From: Deltaproteobacteria bacterium
Lineage (GTDB): Bacteria > Desulfobacterota > Binatia > UBA9968 > JAJDTQ01
Direction: 5' to 3'
Length of the DNA: 48,397 nucleotides
Assembly (NCBI GenBank): GCA_028821115.1
Contig: JAPPHF010000013.1
Location: 1-48,397 of the forward strand
Shown: piece after piece, positions 22,593 to 31,789 of the stretch
Numbering within the stretch: position 1 is the first letter of the stretch
Layout of the letters: each line of letters opens with the position of its first letter
Translations under genes and position numbers: made by a program
Notes under the pieces: generated by a model
The model's database searches: none
Told to the model about the DNA's origin: nothing
Seen by the model: the letters and a program-made list of their open reading frames with translations, nothing else

Positions 22593-23206
22593 GCGTTCTT
22601 CCGTCGCGACTCTACGCCATCCTGGACCCCGACCAGACCGGGGACCGTCCGTTGGCGCCGGTCCTCGACGCCATGCTGGCGGGGGGCGTCTCGGTGCTCC
22701 AGTTGAGGGTGAAGGAACGGCCGGCGGACGAGTTCCTGCGGCTGGCCCTGACCGTTCGCGAACGCACCTCCCGCGCGGGCTGCCTCTTCATCGTCAACGA
22801 CCGGGTGGACATCGCCCTTGCCGCCGGCGCCGACGGCGTGCACCTGGGACAGGAAGACCTGCCGCTGGAAGCGGCGCGGCCGCTGGTGGGGGAAAAGCTC
22901 ATCGGCGTCTCGACCCACAGCGTGGAGCAGGCCGAGGGGGCGGAACGGGGCGGCGCCGACTACATCGGCTTCGGGCCCATGTTCCCCACCCGCACCAAGG
23001 AAACCGGCTACGAGACCCGCGGCCTCTCGATGCTGGCGTCGGTGCGGCGGCGGGTGAGCTTGCCCATCGTCGCCATCGGCGGCATCACCGCGGAAAACGT
23101 CGCGCAGACGTGGAGCAGCGGCGCGGATGCCGCGGCCATGATCAGCTACCTCACCCGTGGCGGCGACGTCGCCGCGCGCGTGAAGGAGATTCTGACGCTC
23201 GGCTAG
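22589..23206 (+). CDS. thiE: Thiamine phosphate synthase
   Basis: ThiE joins the thiazole and pyrimidine parts of thiamine to give thiamine phosphate. The 205-residue TIM barrel shows VLQLRVKERP, FIVNDRVDIALAAGADGVHLGQEDL and GADYIGFGPMFPTRTKE, with the phosphate-binding AIGGI near residue 165. It overlaps the ntrC-like stop by four bases (ATGA), so translation is probably coupled. Its stop codon overlaps the dnaB stop on the other strand: the four bases CTAG serve both genes. No other thiamine gene and no TPP riboswitch are seen nearby. Confidence 0.93.
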   Translation: MSVLPSRLYAILDPDQTGDRPLAPVLDAMLAGGVSVLQLRVKERPADEFLRLALTVRERTSRAGCLFIVNDRVDIALAAGADGVHLGQEDLPLEAARPLVGEKLIGVSTHSVEQAEGAERGGADYIGFGPMFPTRTKETGYETRGLSMLASVRRRVSLPIVAIGGITAENVAQTWSSGADAAAMISYLTRGGDVAARVKEILTLG

Positions 23207-24573
23207 GACTGTTCGGCGTCCGAATAGCCTTCGTCCTCGCGCCCGGAGTAGTCCTCGAAGCGAGTGTACTCCTTCAGGAAAGTCAACCTGAGGGTGTCCA
23301 CCGGACCGTTGCGCTGCTTGGCGATGATGATCTCGGCGAGGCCGGGGTTCTTGGTGGCGTCGTAGGCCTCGTCGCGGTAGACGAACATGATCACGTCGGC
23401 GTCCTGCTCGATGGCGCCGGACTCCCTGAGGTCCGCCATCACGGGATGCTTGTCGCCGCGTTCCTCCACCCGCCGGTTGAGCTGCGACAGCGCCACCACC
23501 GGGACCTGCAGCTCCTTGGCCAGGGCCTTGAGGGAGCGCGAGATCTCGGAGATCTCCTGCTCGCGGTTGGGCGAGTCGCGGTGTGCGCGCATGAGCTGCA
23601 GGTAATCGATGACCACCAGGCCGATCTTGCGGCTGCGGTCGCGCACCAGCCGCCGGGTCTTGGCGCGAACCTCCAGCACCGTCACCGCCGGGGTATCGTC
23701 GATGTAGACCGGCGCGTCTCCCAGCCGCCCGGCCGCCTTGACCAGCGCGGGGAACTCGGTGTCCCTGAGGTAACCGGTGCGGAGCCTCGAGTGATCCACC
23801 CGCGCTTCGGAGCAGAGCATCCGGAGAACGAGCTGTTCCATGGCCATCTCGAGGGAGAAGACGGCCACGCCGATTCCCCGGAACGCCGCGTTCACGGCGA
23901 TGTTGAGGGCGAACGCGGTCTTCCCCATGCCCGGCCGCCCGGCGACGATGAGCAGGTCCGAGGGCTGGAAACCCGCGGTCAACCGGTCGAGGTCGCGATA
24001 GCCCGTGGCCACGCCGGTGACCATCTCCTTGCGCTGGTAGAGCTCGTCGACCTTCTTGATGGTCTCGGTCATGACGTCGCCGACCCGGACGAAGGACGAG
24101 CTGATGCGCTTTTCCGCAATGTCGAAGATGGCCTGCTCCGCGTCGTCGAGGAAGTCGTCGACGTCGCCGCGTTCCTCCAGGCCGCGGGAGGCGATGTCGG
24201 TGGACGCGCGGATCAGGTGGCGGAGGATCGCCTTCTCCCGCACGATGCGCGCGTAGTAGGCGATGTTGGCGGCGGTGGGGACCTGGCCCGCGAGCTCCGC
24301 GAGATAGGCGGATCCGCCCACCGCTTCGAGGTCGCCGTTGGCCTTCAGTTGGTCGCTCAGGGTGATGAGATCCACCGGCTCGCTACGGTCCCATAGATCC
24401 ACCATGGCGCGGAAAATCTTGCGGTGCGACTCCCGGTAGAGATCCTCGGCGTTGACCAGCTCCAGCACCGTGTTGATGGCCTCGTTCTCGAGCAGCACGC
24501 CGCCGAGAATGGAAGCCTCGGCCTCCAGGTTCTGGGGTGGAAGCCGGTGGAGGCTTTCCGTCACGTCGGCCAT
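23203..24573 (-). CDS. dnaB: Replicative DNA helicase DnaB
   Basis: DnaB is the hexameric 5'-3' helicase of the replication fork. The 456-residue protein has the N-terminal primase-interacting domain (PPQNLEAEASILGGVLLENEAI) and the RecA-like motor with Walker A GRPGMGKTAFALNIA near residue 210, Walker B VIDYLQLM, and the family C-terminal RNGPVDTLRLTFLKEYTRFEDY. There is no intein. It starts three bases behind queF on the same strand and is convergent with thiE. The acidic tail is short. Confidence 0.97.
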   Translation of the reverse strand: MADVTESLHRLPPQNLEAEASILGGVLLENEAINTVLELVNAEDLYRESHRKIFRAMVDLWDRSEPVDLITLSDQLKANGDLEAVGGSAYLAELAGQVPTAANIAYYARIVREKAILRHLIRASTDIASRGLEERGDVDDFLDDAEQAIFDIAEKRISSSFVRVGDVMTETIKKVDELYQRKEMVTGVATGYRDLDRLTAGFQPSDLLIVAGRPGMGKTAFALNIAVNAAFRGIGVAVFSLEMAMEQLVLRMLCSEARVDHSRLRTGYLRDTEFPALVKAAGRLGDAPVYIDDTPAVTVLEVRAKTRRLVRDRSRKIGLVVIDYLQLMRAHRDSPNREQEISEISRSLKALAKELQVPVVALSQLNRRVEERGDKHPVMADLRESGAIEQDADVIMFVYRDEAYDATKNPGLAEIIIAKQRNGPVDTLRLTFLKEYTRFEDYSGREDEGYSDAEQS

Positions 24574-24576
24574 GGG

Positions 24577-24966
24577 TCACCCTCCGCCGGGATCTTGCCC
24601 AGAGTCCCCGGGCGCCGTTCCGTGTTCCGCGGTCACCACCGTGTGGATGCCGCCTCGGACGTTGAAGTCGCCGGTGACGCTCATGTACTTGGGCGAACAG
24701 GCCGCCACCAGGTCGTCGAGGATGCGGTTGACCACGTCTTCGTGAAAGGCCCCCTCTTCCCGGAACGACCACAGATAGAGCTTGAGCGACAGCAGCTCGA
24801 TGCAGCGCGGACCGGGAACGTAGCGGATGCGAATAGTGGCGAAGTCCGGCTGCCCGGTCTTGGGGCACACGCAGGTGAACTCCGGACACTCCATGGCCAC
24901 CTCGTAGTCCCGGTCCTCACGCGGGTTGGGTATGGTTTCTATCTGCTTGCTGGGTTGCGTTGGCAC
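24577..24966 (-). CDS. queF: NADPH-dependent 7-cyano-7-deazaguanine reductase
   Basis: QueF reduces preQ0 to preQ1 for queuosine in tRNA. At 129 residues it is the short unimodular type. The catalytic Cys is in [14 protein letters not shown], and the substrate Glu and QueF motif appear as [21 protein letters not shown]; the usual E(S/K)KSLKLYL has changed to ELLSLKLYL. The last 15 residues are Gly/Pro-rich and poorly conserved. It precedes dnaB by three bases. No other queuosine gene is in the window. Confidence 0.94.
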   Translation of the reverse strand: MPTQPSKQIETIPNPREDRDYEVAMECPEFTCVCPKTGQPDFATIRIRYVPGPRCIELLSLKLYLWSFREEGAFHEDVVNRILDDLVAACSPKYMSVTGDFNVRGGIHTVVTAEHGTAPGDSGQDPGGG

Positions 24967-25040
24967 AGTGCCCGCCTTTCATCCGCGGCGTGTCGACCGG
25001 TTCTCGGCGCGGACACTCAGGTCCCGCTCGATCCGGACGC

Positions 25041-25065
25041 GGGCGGGTTCAGAACCCGCCCCTAC
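25041..25065. repeat. REP-like palindrome GGGCGGGTTC/GAACCCGCCC
   Basis: Ten-base perfect arms around one A, followed by CCTAC, between queF and the small plus-strand gene. It is the same family as the other copies, with a compensatory T-A to C-G change in the innermost pair. Confidence 0.75.
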
Positions 25066-25120
25066 ATCCGTTCCACCCTCCGCCTTGACTTGGCCCCGCC
25101 CGGACGCAAGACTCACGCCC

Positions 25121-25369
25121 ATGAAACTTGACATCCACGTTCCTTCCATCGACGGCGTCGTCAGGGTCGAGATACGGTCGGTCGAGGAAAGCGGCTCGTG
25201 GGCCGCCTACCCCATCCTCGTCGGCGGCGCCGCGCTGGACGATGCCTGCCTTGTGCTGGCGCGCTCGGGTATGCCGCTTCGTTTCAGCGGCGAGAGCGCC
25301 GCCGCGGCCGAAACCACGGCCAAAGAGCACGTCCAGGCCCACTACCGGGTCCAGCGCATGATCTGGTGA
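25121..25369 (+). CDS. Small hypothetical protein (82 residues)
   Basis: A compact soluble protein starting MKLDIHVPSIDGVVRVEIRS. I do not recognise it. The listed frame from 24926 is too long because its first 65 residues cross a REP palindrome. Codon use and alternation of charged and hydrophobic residues suggest a real gene, but the ribosome binding site is weak. Residues 55-80 look like a helix rich in Ala and Glu. It stands alone between the divergent queF and convergent aguA genes. Confidence 0.5.
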   Translation: MKLDIHVPSIDGVVRVEIRSVEESGSWAAYPILVGGAALDDACLVLARSGMPLRFSGESAAAAETTAKEHVQAHYRVQRMIW

Positions 25370-25440
25370 AAGCCGCGCCGAAGGCCCCGCCCGACGACGC
25401 GCGCCATGACACAGGACACTAGAAACACGCGGGCGGCGTG

Positions 25441-26499
25441 TCAAGTCGCGGGCTGTTGCTGGGTCACGCAGTGGATGCCGCCGAGGCCGAGGATCAGCGC
25501 GCGCGCATCGATGCCCGCCACCCGGCGGCCCGGGAAGAGCCCTGCCAGCGTGTCCAGCGCGACACCGTCCTTCGGACCGCCGTAGAGCGGCACCAGCACC
25601 ACGCCGTTGGCGATGTAGAAATTCGCATAGCTTGCCGGCAGGCGTGTCCCTCCGGCCGTCACCGGATCGGGCTGCGGCAGCGGAACGACGCGCAACCGCC
25701 GCCCTCCCGCAGCGGCGGCGGACTCCAGGCAGCGGTAGTTTTCCTGAAGGGCGCGATGGTTCTCGTCCCGCGGATCCTCCTCGACCACGCACACGACGGT
25801 CTCCGTGTCGACGAAGCGCGCGAGGTTGTCGACGTGCCCGTCGGTATCGTCCCCCGCCATGCCCGCCGGCAGCCAGACGATGCGCCGGAGCCCCAGCGCC
25901 GATCGCAGCAGCGCCTCGATATCCTTCCTGCCGCGGCCGCGGTTGCGGTTGGGATTCAGCAGACACTGCTCGGTGACCAGACAGCAACCGGCGCCGTTGA
26001 CCTCGATGGAGCCCCCTTCCAGGACGATCTCGGGCGAGAACGCCGGCAGGGCCAGGGACTCGTTGATCCGCAGCGGCACGGTGTCGTCCGCCACGTAGTC
26101 GGGGTACTTCAGTCCCCAAGCGTTGAACCGCCAGTTGACCAAGGCCAACGCCGCCGGGGGCTCCGCGCCGGTGATGAAGGTCGGCCCGTAGTCCCTTATC
26201 CATACGTCGACGGTCGGAATGTGGTGGAAGGTGACTCGGCCCGTGTCGACTCCGCCTTGCCGGAGACGCGCGGCCGCCGCGGCCTCGGAGGATGCGTCGT
26301 TGACCAGGAGGTTGACGGTCTCGCCCGCGACCAGCGCACGGATCATCTCCGACCAGGTCCCCCGCACCCGCTCCAGGTCGGCCGGCCAGGTGTCGAGGTT
26401 GTGCGGCCATGCAAGCCACGTGGCGGCGTGAGGCTCCCACTCCCCCGGCATGCGATAGCCCGCGCCCCGCGGATCCGCCAACCGGACATCCCGTCCCAC
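25441..26499 (-). CDS. aguA: Agmatine deiminase
   Basis: AguA converts agmatine to N-carbamoylputrescine and ammonia, the first step of putrescine formation from arginine via agmatine. The 352-residue protein belongs to the guanidine-modifying (peptidyl-arginine deiminase-like) superfamily. It shows the WxxWPHN start, the Asp of VDVWIRDYGPTF, the DDTDGHVDNLARF His-Asp region and the catalytic Cys344 in LGGIHCVTQQQ. The first 16 residues may be extra (MPGEWEPH could be the true start). It follows aguB by three bases, so both steps are on one transcript. Confidence 0.96.
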   Translation of the reverse strand: MGRDVRLADPRGAGYRMPGEWEPHAATWLAWPHNLDTWPADLERVRGTWSEMIRALVAGETVNLLVNDASSEAAAAARLRQGGVDTGRVTFHHIPTVDVWIRDYGPTFITGAEPPAALALVNWRFNAWGLKYPDYVADDTVPLRINESLALPAFSPEIVLEGGSIEVNGAGCCLVTEQCLLNPNRNRGRGRKDIEALLRSALGLRRIVWLPAGMAGDDTDGHVDNLARFVDTETVVCVVEEDPRDENHRALQENYRCLESAAAAGGRRLRVVPLPQPDPVTAGGTRLPASYANFYIANGVVLVPLYGGPKDGVALDTLAGLFPGRRVAGIDARALILGLGGIHCVTQQQPAT

Positions 26500-26502
26500 G
26501 GA

Positions 26503-27372
26503 TCAATCCAGCAAGTGCTTGGTGAGGCCGCCGTAGGCGTCGATGCGCCGGTCCCGCAGGAACGGCCAGTTCTGACGGGCTTCGGCGATGACTCGGAGGT
26601 CGCAGTCCACCAGCAGGGTTTCGGGCTTGTTGGTCCCGGCCTGAGCCAGGACCCGACCGGAGGGATCGGCGGCGAAGGAGCCGCCCCAGAAGGTGATCTT
26701 CCCCTCGCGCCCCACCCGGTTGACGGCGGCCACGTAGACGCCGTTGGTCACCGCGTGAGACCGCTGCACCAACTCCCAGGCTTCGCGCTGGGTCCGGCGC
26801 TCGGCCCGGGCCTCTCCAGCGCCCCAGCCAATGGCGGTGGGATAGAAGATGATCTCGGCGCCGCCCAGGGACGCCAGCCGCGCCGCTTCCGGGAACCACT
26901 GGTCCCAGCATATGAGCACGGCGACTCTCGCATGGCGGGTCTGGAACGTACGGAAGCCCAGGTCGCCGGGAGTGAAGTAGAATTTCTCGTAGAAGCCCGG
27001 ATCGTCAGGTATGTGCATCTTGCGGTACCGGCCCACGATCTCACCGTCCGCGTCGATGACCAGGGCGGTGTTGTGGTAGACGCCGGGCGCGCGGGCCTCG
27101 AACACCGAGGCCACGATCACCACCTCCAGCTCCCGCGCCAGGGGACACAGCCGCTCGGTCGTGGGACCGGGAACGGGTTCGGCCAGGGTAAAGGCCGCCG
27201 TGTCCTCGGTCTGCGGAAAATACCGGGACCGGAACAGTTCCTGGACGCAGACGATCCGCGCGCCTTCCCCGGCGGCCAGGCGGATGCGCCGGGCGGTGGT
27301 GGCAAGGTTGCGGTCCGGGTCTGCGACCGCCCGGGACTGGATCAACCCCAGTGTCACGCGTTGGCTGGTCAT
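26503..27372 (-). CDS. aguB: N-carbamoylputrescine amidase
   Basis: AguB hydrolyses N-carbamoylputrescine to putrescine, CO2 and ammonia. It is a nitrilase-superfamily enzyme with the Glu-Lys-Cys triad: Glu in VCVQELF, Lys in YRKMHIPDDPGFYEKFYF and Cys in LICWDQWFPEAARL. The FYEKFYF-FTPGD stretch and WGAGEARAERRTQREAW are typical of the AguB branch. I place the start at ATG 27372 (MTSQRVTLGLIQSR), giving 289 residues, rather than the listed GTG. The adjacent aguA supplies its substrate. Confidence 0.94.
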   Translation of the reverse strand: MTSQRVTLGLIQSRAVADPDRNLATTARRIRLAAGEGARIVCVQELFRSRYFPQTEDTAAFTLAEPVPGPTTERLCPLARELEVVIVASVFEARAPGVYHNTALVIDADGEIVGRYRKMHIPDDPGFYEKFYFTPGDLGFRTFQTRHARVAVLICWDQWFPEAARLASLGGAEIIFYPTAIGWGAGEARAERRTQREAWELVQRSHAVTNGVYVAAVNRVGREGKITFWGGSFAADPSGRVLAQAGTNKPETLLVDCDLRVIAEARQNWPFLRDRRIDAYGGLTKHLLD

Positions 27373-27477
27373 GGCTTCAATCACGCCGGACAGAGGGAAC
27401 TGGAACACGCCCACCCGCCGGAACGCCGAGTGCGATTCAAGGCTGGTCGCGAAACACGATGTGGCGGGATTGGCGTC

Positions 27478-28773
<1,296 letters not shown>

Positions 28774-28971
28774 ACCTCGTTCCTCTCCATTTACGATTTC
28801 GAAAGTAGCACTCTTAGACTATCCCCGGTGAGGGGTCAAGCCATATTGGGAGGCCATTCCGCTTGACATTTTGAGCGGATTTCGTTCCAGGAAACGGCCC
28901 CTGGAAGGGGTTTTTGGAGGGATTCCGGCACCGAATCGCGGGCGTCGGGCGGGACCCCTCGGGGATCGGAC

Positions 28972-29724
28972 TCACGCCCCGGTGAGCCGCATGCCGCCGT
29001 CCACCGGCAGGATCGCGGCGGTGACATGGGAGGCGGCGTCCGAGGCCAGGTACACGGCCGCCTGGGCCACGTCCTCGGGCTCTCCGATGCGCCCGAGCGG
29101 CACCCGCGTGGCGTAGCGGGCGAGCTTTTCCGGGGTCGACGTGTCCACCATGGGAGTGCGGTTGGGGCCGGGGCAGATGCAGTTGACCCGGATGTTCTGG
29201 CGGGCGTGGTCCTCGGCCATGGCCTCGGTCAGCCGGACCATTCCGCCCTTCGAGGCGCAGTAGGCCGCGCGCCCCGCCTGCCCCATCATCCCCGAGCGGG
29301 CAGCAATATTGATGATGACGCCGCCGCCGCGTTTGACCATCTCCGGGATGGCGTGGCGGCAGACGTTGAAGACACCCTTCAGGTTGGTGTCGAGGGTCCG
29401 GTCCCAATCCTCCTCGGTGATCTCCGTCACCGCGCCGTTGGTGCGGACGCCGGCGCTGTGGACCACGATGTCCAGACCGCCGTAGCGTTCCACCGCGGCG
29501 GCCACCACCGCCGCCATCTCGTCGTGGCGCCGGACGTCGGCCGCGGTGAACATGGCGTCGCCGCCCTCGGCGCGAATGAGGGCCAGGGTCTCCTCGCCCT
29601 TGCTCGCGGTGGTAGAGGTCCCCGCCACCGCGCAGCCCTCCTGGGTGAAGGCAACCGCGATGGCGCGCCCCAGGCCCGAGCCGAATCCCGTGACCAGAGC
29701 GACTTTGTCTTCGAGTTGGTACAT
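28972..29724 (-). CDS. SDR family NAD(P)-dependent oxidoreductase
   Basis: A classical short-chain dehydrogenase of 250 residues. The cofactor motif is TGFGSGLGRAIA (residues 12-24), followed by the HSAG variant of NNAG near residue 88, the catalytic Ser in IAARSGMMG and YCASK with catalytic Tyr and Lys near 155-159, then PGPNRTPM. The LPVDGGMRLTGA end is typical of FabG-like members, so an alcohol or 3-oxo substrate is likely but unspecified. Start at ATG 29724 has AAAGGAAG six bases upstream; the listed start is earlier and less likely. A REP pair separates it from the enolase-superfamily gene upstream. Confidence 0.93.
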   Translation of the reverse strand: MYQLEDKVALVTGFGSGLGRAIAVAFTQEGCAVAGTSTTASKGEETLALIRAEGGDAMFTAADVRRHDEMAAVVAAAVERYGGLDIVVHSAGVRTNGAVTEITEEDWDRTLDTNLKGVFNVCRHAIPEMVKRGGGVIINIAARSGMMGQAGRAAYCASKGGMVRLTEAMAEDHARQNIRVNCICPGPNRTPMVDTSTPEKLARYATRVPLGRIGEPEDVAQAAVYLASDAASHVTAAILPVDGGMRLTGA

Positions 29725-29751
29725 GGGTTCTTCCTTTCTGCCTGCATCGAG

Positions 29752-29853
29752 CGTCATTCCCGCGGAAGCGGGAGTCCAGGTGGGGTGCGGCGGAGAAGCA
29801 TGCCGGTTTGCCCCCCTCCCCGCCCTAGATTCCCGCTTTCCGCGGGAATGACG
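29752..29853. repeat. Inverted pair of CGTCATTCCCGCGG REP-like units
   Basis: CGTCATTCCCGCGGAAGCGG at 29752 and its near-exact inverse CCGCTTTCCGCGGGAATGACG ending at 29853 flank about 45 bases. Each unit has its own small palindrome (CCCGC/GCGGG). This inverted arrangement is like paired REP units in other genomes. A single, smaller copy is at 31713. Confidence 0.75.
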
Positions 29854-29881
29854 ACACGTGGGTCGCCGCCGTTCCCCGCGT

Positions 29882-31006
29882 TCAACTCCGGGCGTATTCC
29901 CGCACCGCGTCGTCGTTCAGCACCATCCCGTGCCCGGGGGTTTCCGGCAGCGTCACCCAGCCGTCCTCGGGCTCGGGCGGGTCCTTGTAGAGGGTCCTGG
30001 CCATGTGCCAGTCGTTCACGTGGAACTCGGTGCGCCAGCCGTTGGGCACGGCGGCGTGCAGGTTCATGTCGTAGTAGGCGCCGTTGCCGATGGGCAGGTC
30101 GAAGGCCTGCGCCACCGCCGCCGCCTTCATGCCCATGGTGAAGCCGCCCACGGAGCCGACCTGGATGTTGAGGAAATCCACGGCATCGGCCCGTGCCAGG
30201 CCCGTCAAGCCGTAGAAGTCCTCCCACTGCCCGGCGGCGATGGGAATGGAGGTTTGGCGCCGCAGCGCCGCCAGCTTGGCCGGGTCGTTCCTGAGAAGGG
30301 GCTCCTCGAACCACATCAGGTTGTAGGGCTCCAGCCGCTTGCACCAGCGGAGCGCCGCGTCGTAGCGCAGCAGGCAGGCGGCATCCACCATGAGCTCGAC
30401 CTCGTCCCCCACGGCTTCCCGAACCGCCCGCACCCGGCGCTCGTCCTCCGACGGGTCGTCCTCCCGGTGCGCTCCGCTGGCGCCGCGCATGTCGATCTCG
30501 CCGTGGACGTTGACCCGTCCGACCATCAGCTTGAGGCGCTTGTGGCCGCGCTCCACCCAATGCCGCGCCGCCTCCACCAGAGCGTCCCGGCCATAGCTCC
30601 TGACGCCGAAGGTGAAGTAGCAGGGGACCGACTTCTGCGCTCCTCCCAGCAAACGCCAAACCGGCAGATCGTAGAGCTTTCCCTTGATGTCCCACAACGC
30701 CACGTCGATGGCGCTTACCGCGGCGTTCCACACACCCGGCTCGGCCCGGGGGTTGAAGCGCCAGCGCATCTCGTGCATGAGCCGCTCGTTCTCCAGGGGA
30801 TCGCGGCCCAGGAGGAACGGAGTCAGGTCGGCCTCGATGAACCGCAGGATGGCGGATCCGGGACCATGGCCGATCTCCGCCGTACCGGTCAGCCCCTGGT
30901 CGGTTTCCACCCACACGAGGTCGACAGAGGCGGTCCGGCGTTCGTGGAACGGCAAGTCCAGGGGAATGTTCGCGAGCCGCGCGGTCTTGATGACGCTGAT
31001 CTTCAT
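29882..31006 (-). CDS. Enolase-superfamily (mandelate racemase/muconate lactonizing-like) protein
   Basis: A 374-residue protein with the capping domain first and the TIM barrel after. Metal-ligand positions Asp (VELMVDAACL) and Glu (MWFEEPLL) are kept. Other expected residues differ: the KxK base motif reads KLMVG, so the second Lys is Met; the third ligand region reads AAGQWE rather than GE; the QPD strand reads NIQVGSVGG; and the usual His strand reads IGNGAYYD. So it is probably not a standard mandelate racemase-type catalyst. The start at ATG 31006 (MKISVI) fits the family better than 31027. The sequence between 31007 and 31144 holds no gene. Confidence 0.88.
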   Translation of the reverse strand: MKISVIKTARLANIPLDLPFHERRTASVDLVWVETDQGLTGTAEIGHGPGSAILRFIEADLTPFLLGRDPLENERLMHEMRWRFNPRAEPGVWNAAVSAIDVALWDIKGKLYDLPVWRLLGGAQKSVPCYFTFGVRSYGRDALVEAARHWVERGHKRLKLMVGRVNVHGEIDMRGASGAHREDDPSEDERRVRAVREAVGDEVELMVDAACLLRYDAALRWCKRLEPYNLMWFEEPLLRNDPAKLAALRRQTSIPIAAGQWEDFYGLTGLARADAVDFLNIQVGSVGGFTMGMKAAAVAQAFDLPIGNGAYYDMNLHAAVPNGWRTEFHVNDWHMARTLYKDPPEPEDGWVTLPETPGHGMVLNDDAVREYARS

Positions 31007-31144
31007 GGTGTCGGGGTCTCCGTTCATGTCAGGGGAACGTCCTTAGACTACCCAACCCAAACCAAAGGCCGCAAGGGGAATAGGGCCGCTCCACCGGTCG
31101 GGCGGAGCGGAGCGGAGCGGTGTCGAATGAAGCGGTTTCAACCG

Positions 31145-31694
31145 CTAGTTGTCATCCGCATCGAAAGCCTGATGGCGCACGAACACCTCCGCATCCTGGG
31201 GCAGAAAGAACACGAGCCGGACTTCCTCAACGGAGGGCATCCTGGATGGCTTGGGACGACACTGCGGCGGCCTCATCCATGGGATAGCCGTAGATGCCGG
31301 TGGAGATGGCCGGGAAGGCCACCGTGGTCAATCCCGCCTCGGCGGCGATGCTCAGGGAGTTGCGGTAGCACTCGGACAGCTTCTCCTCCTTGTCCGGGCC
31401 GCCGCTGCCGTACACCGGACCCACGGTGTGGATTACGTGGCGTGCCGGCATCCTGCCTGCCGTCGTAAGGACCGCGCCGCCGGTGGGAAGGCCGTCCGCG
31501 TAGCGCGTGGCTCGGATGTCCCTGCACTCCTCCAGGATGGCCGGCCCGCCAGCGCGGTGGATCGCCCCGTCCACACCGCCGCCGCCCATGAGGGTCCCGT
31601 TGGCGGCGTTGACGACCGCGTCCACCGCCTCCTGGGTGATGTCTCCCACCTTCACGACCACACGGCCGTCAAGGAATCGCTCATGTGCCCTCAT
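31145..31694 (-). pseudogene. Macro-domain ADP-ribose hydrolase, frameshifted near the end
   Basis: A macro domain of the YmdB type, which removes ADP-ribose or O-acetyl groups from ADP-ribose. VNAANGTLMGGGGVDGAIHRAGG is the ligand-binding loop and STGIYGYPMDEAA the second loop. The intact frame stops at 31227 right after AIQDAL, but the family's last strand is found one frame over: PSVEEVRLVFFLPQDAEVF, ending at a TAG at 31145. One missing or extra base near 31232 explains it, either true decay or an assembly error. I place the start at ATG 31694; the listed start upstream crosses a REP repeat. Confidence 0.75.
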
Positions 31695-31712
31695 ACTCCC
31701 CAGCCCCAGATC

Positions 31713-31732
31713 CGTCATTCGCGGGAATGACG
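31713..31732. repeat. Single CGTCATTC/GAATGACG REP-like palindrome
   Basis: Perfect eight-base arms around GCGG, between the macro-domain gene and the MetE-like gene. It is the same family as the pair at 29752-29853. The rest of the gap contains two copies of GCCAATCGAA 24 bases apart and no gene. Confidence 0.6.
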
Positions 31733-31789
31733 AAACCCGATGCGGAACGGTGCCAATCGAAGTCGAGCAAAAGGCGCCAATCGAAACGG

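Noticed and set aside
25410-25422. ACAGGACACTA, similar to the MITE end
   Set aside because: Only 11 bases match and no inverted partner is near, so chance is likely.
28898-28915. CCCCT-GGA-AGGGG followed by TTTTT on the plus strand
   Set aside because: It looks like a terminator but no plus-strand gene ends near it; the neighbours are on the minus strand.
31101-31119. Short GGAGC tandem repeat
   Set aside because: Three to four units of a GC-rich pentamer are expected by chance in this composition.
31752-31785. Two GCCAATCGAA words 24 bases apart
   Set aside because: Spacing recalls IS21 ends but the bases do not match those at 48349 and there is no insertion boundary.
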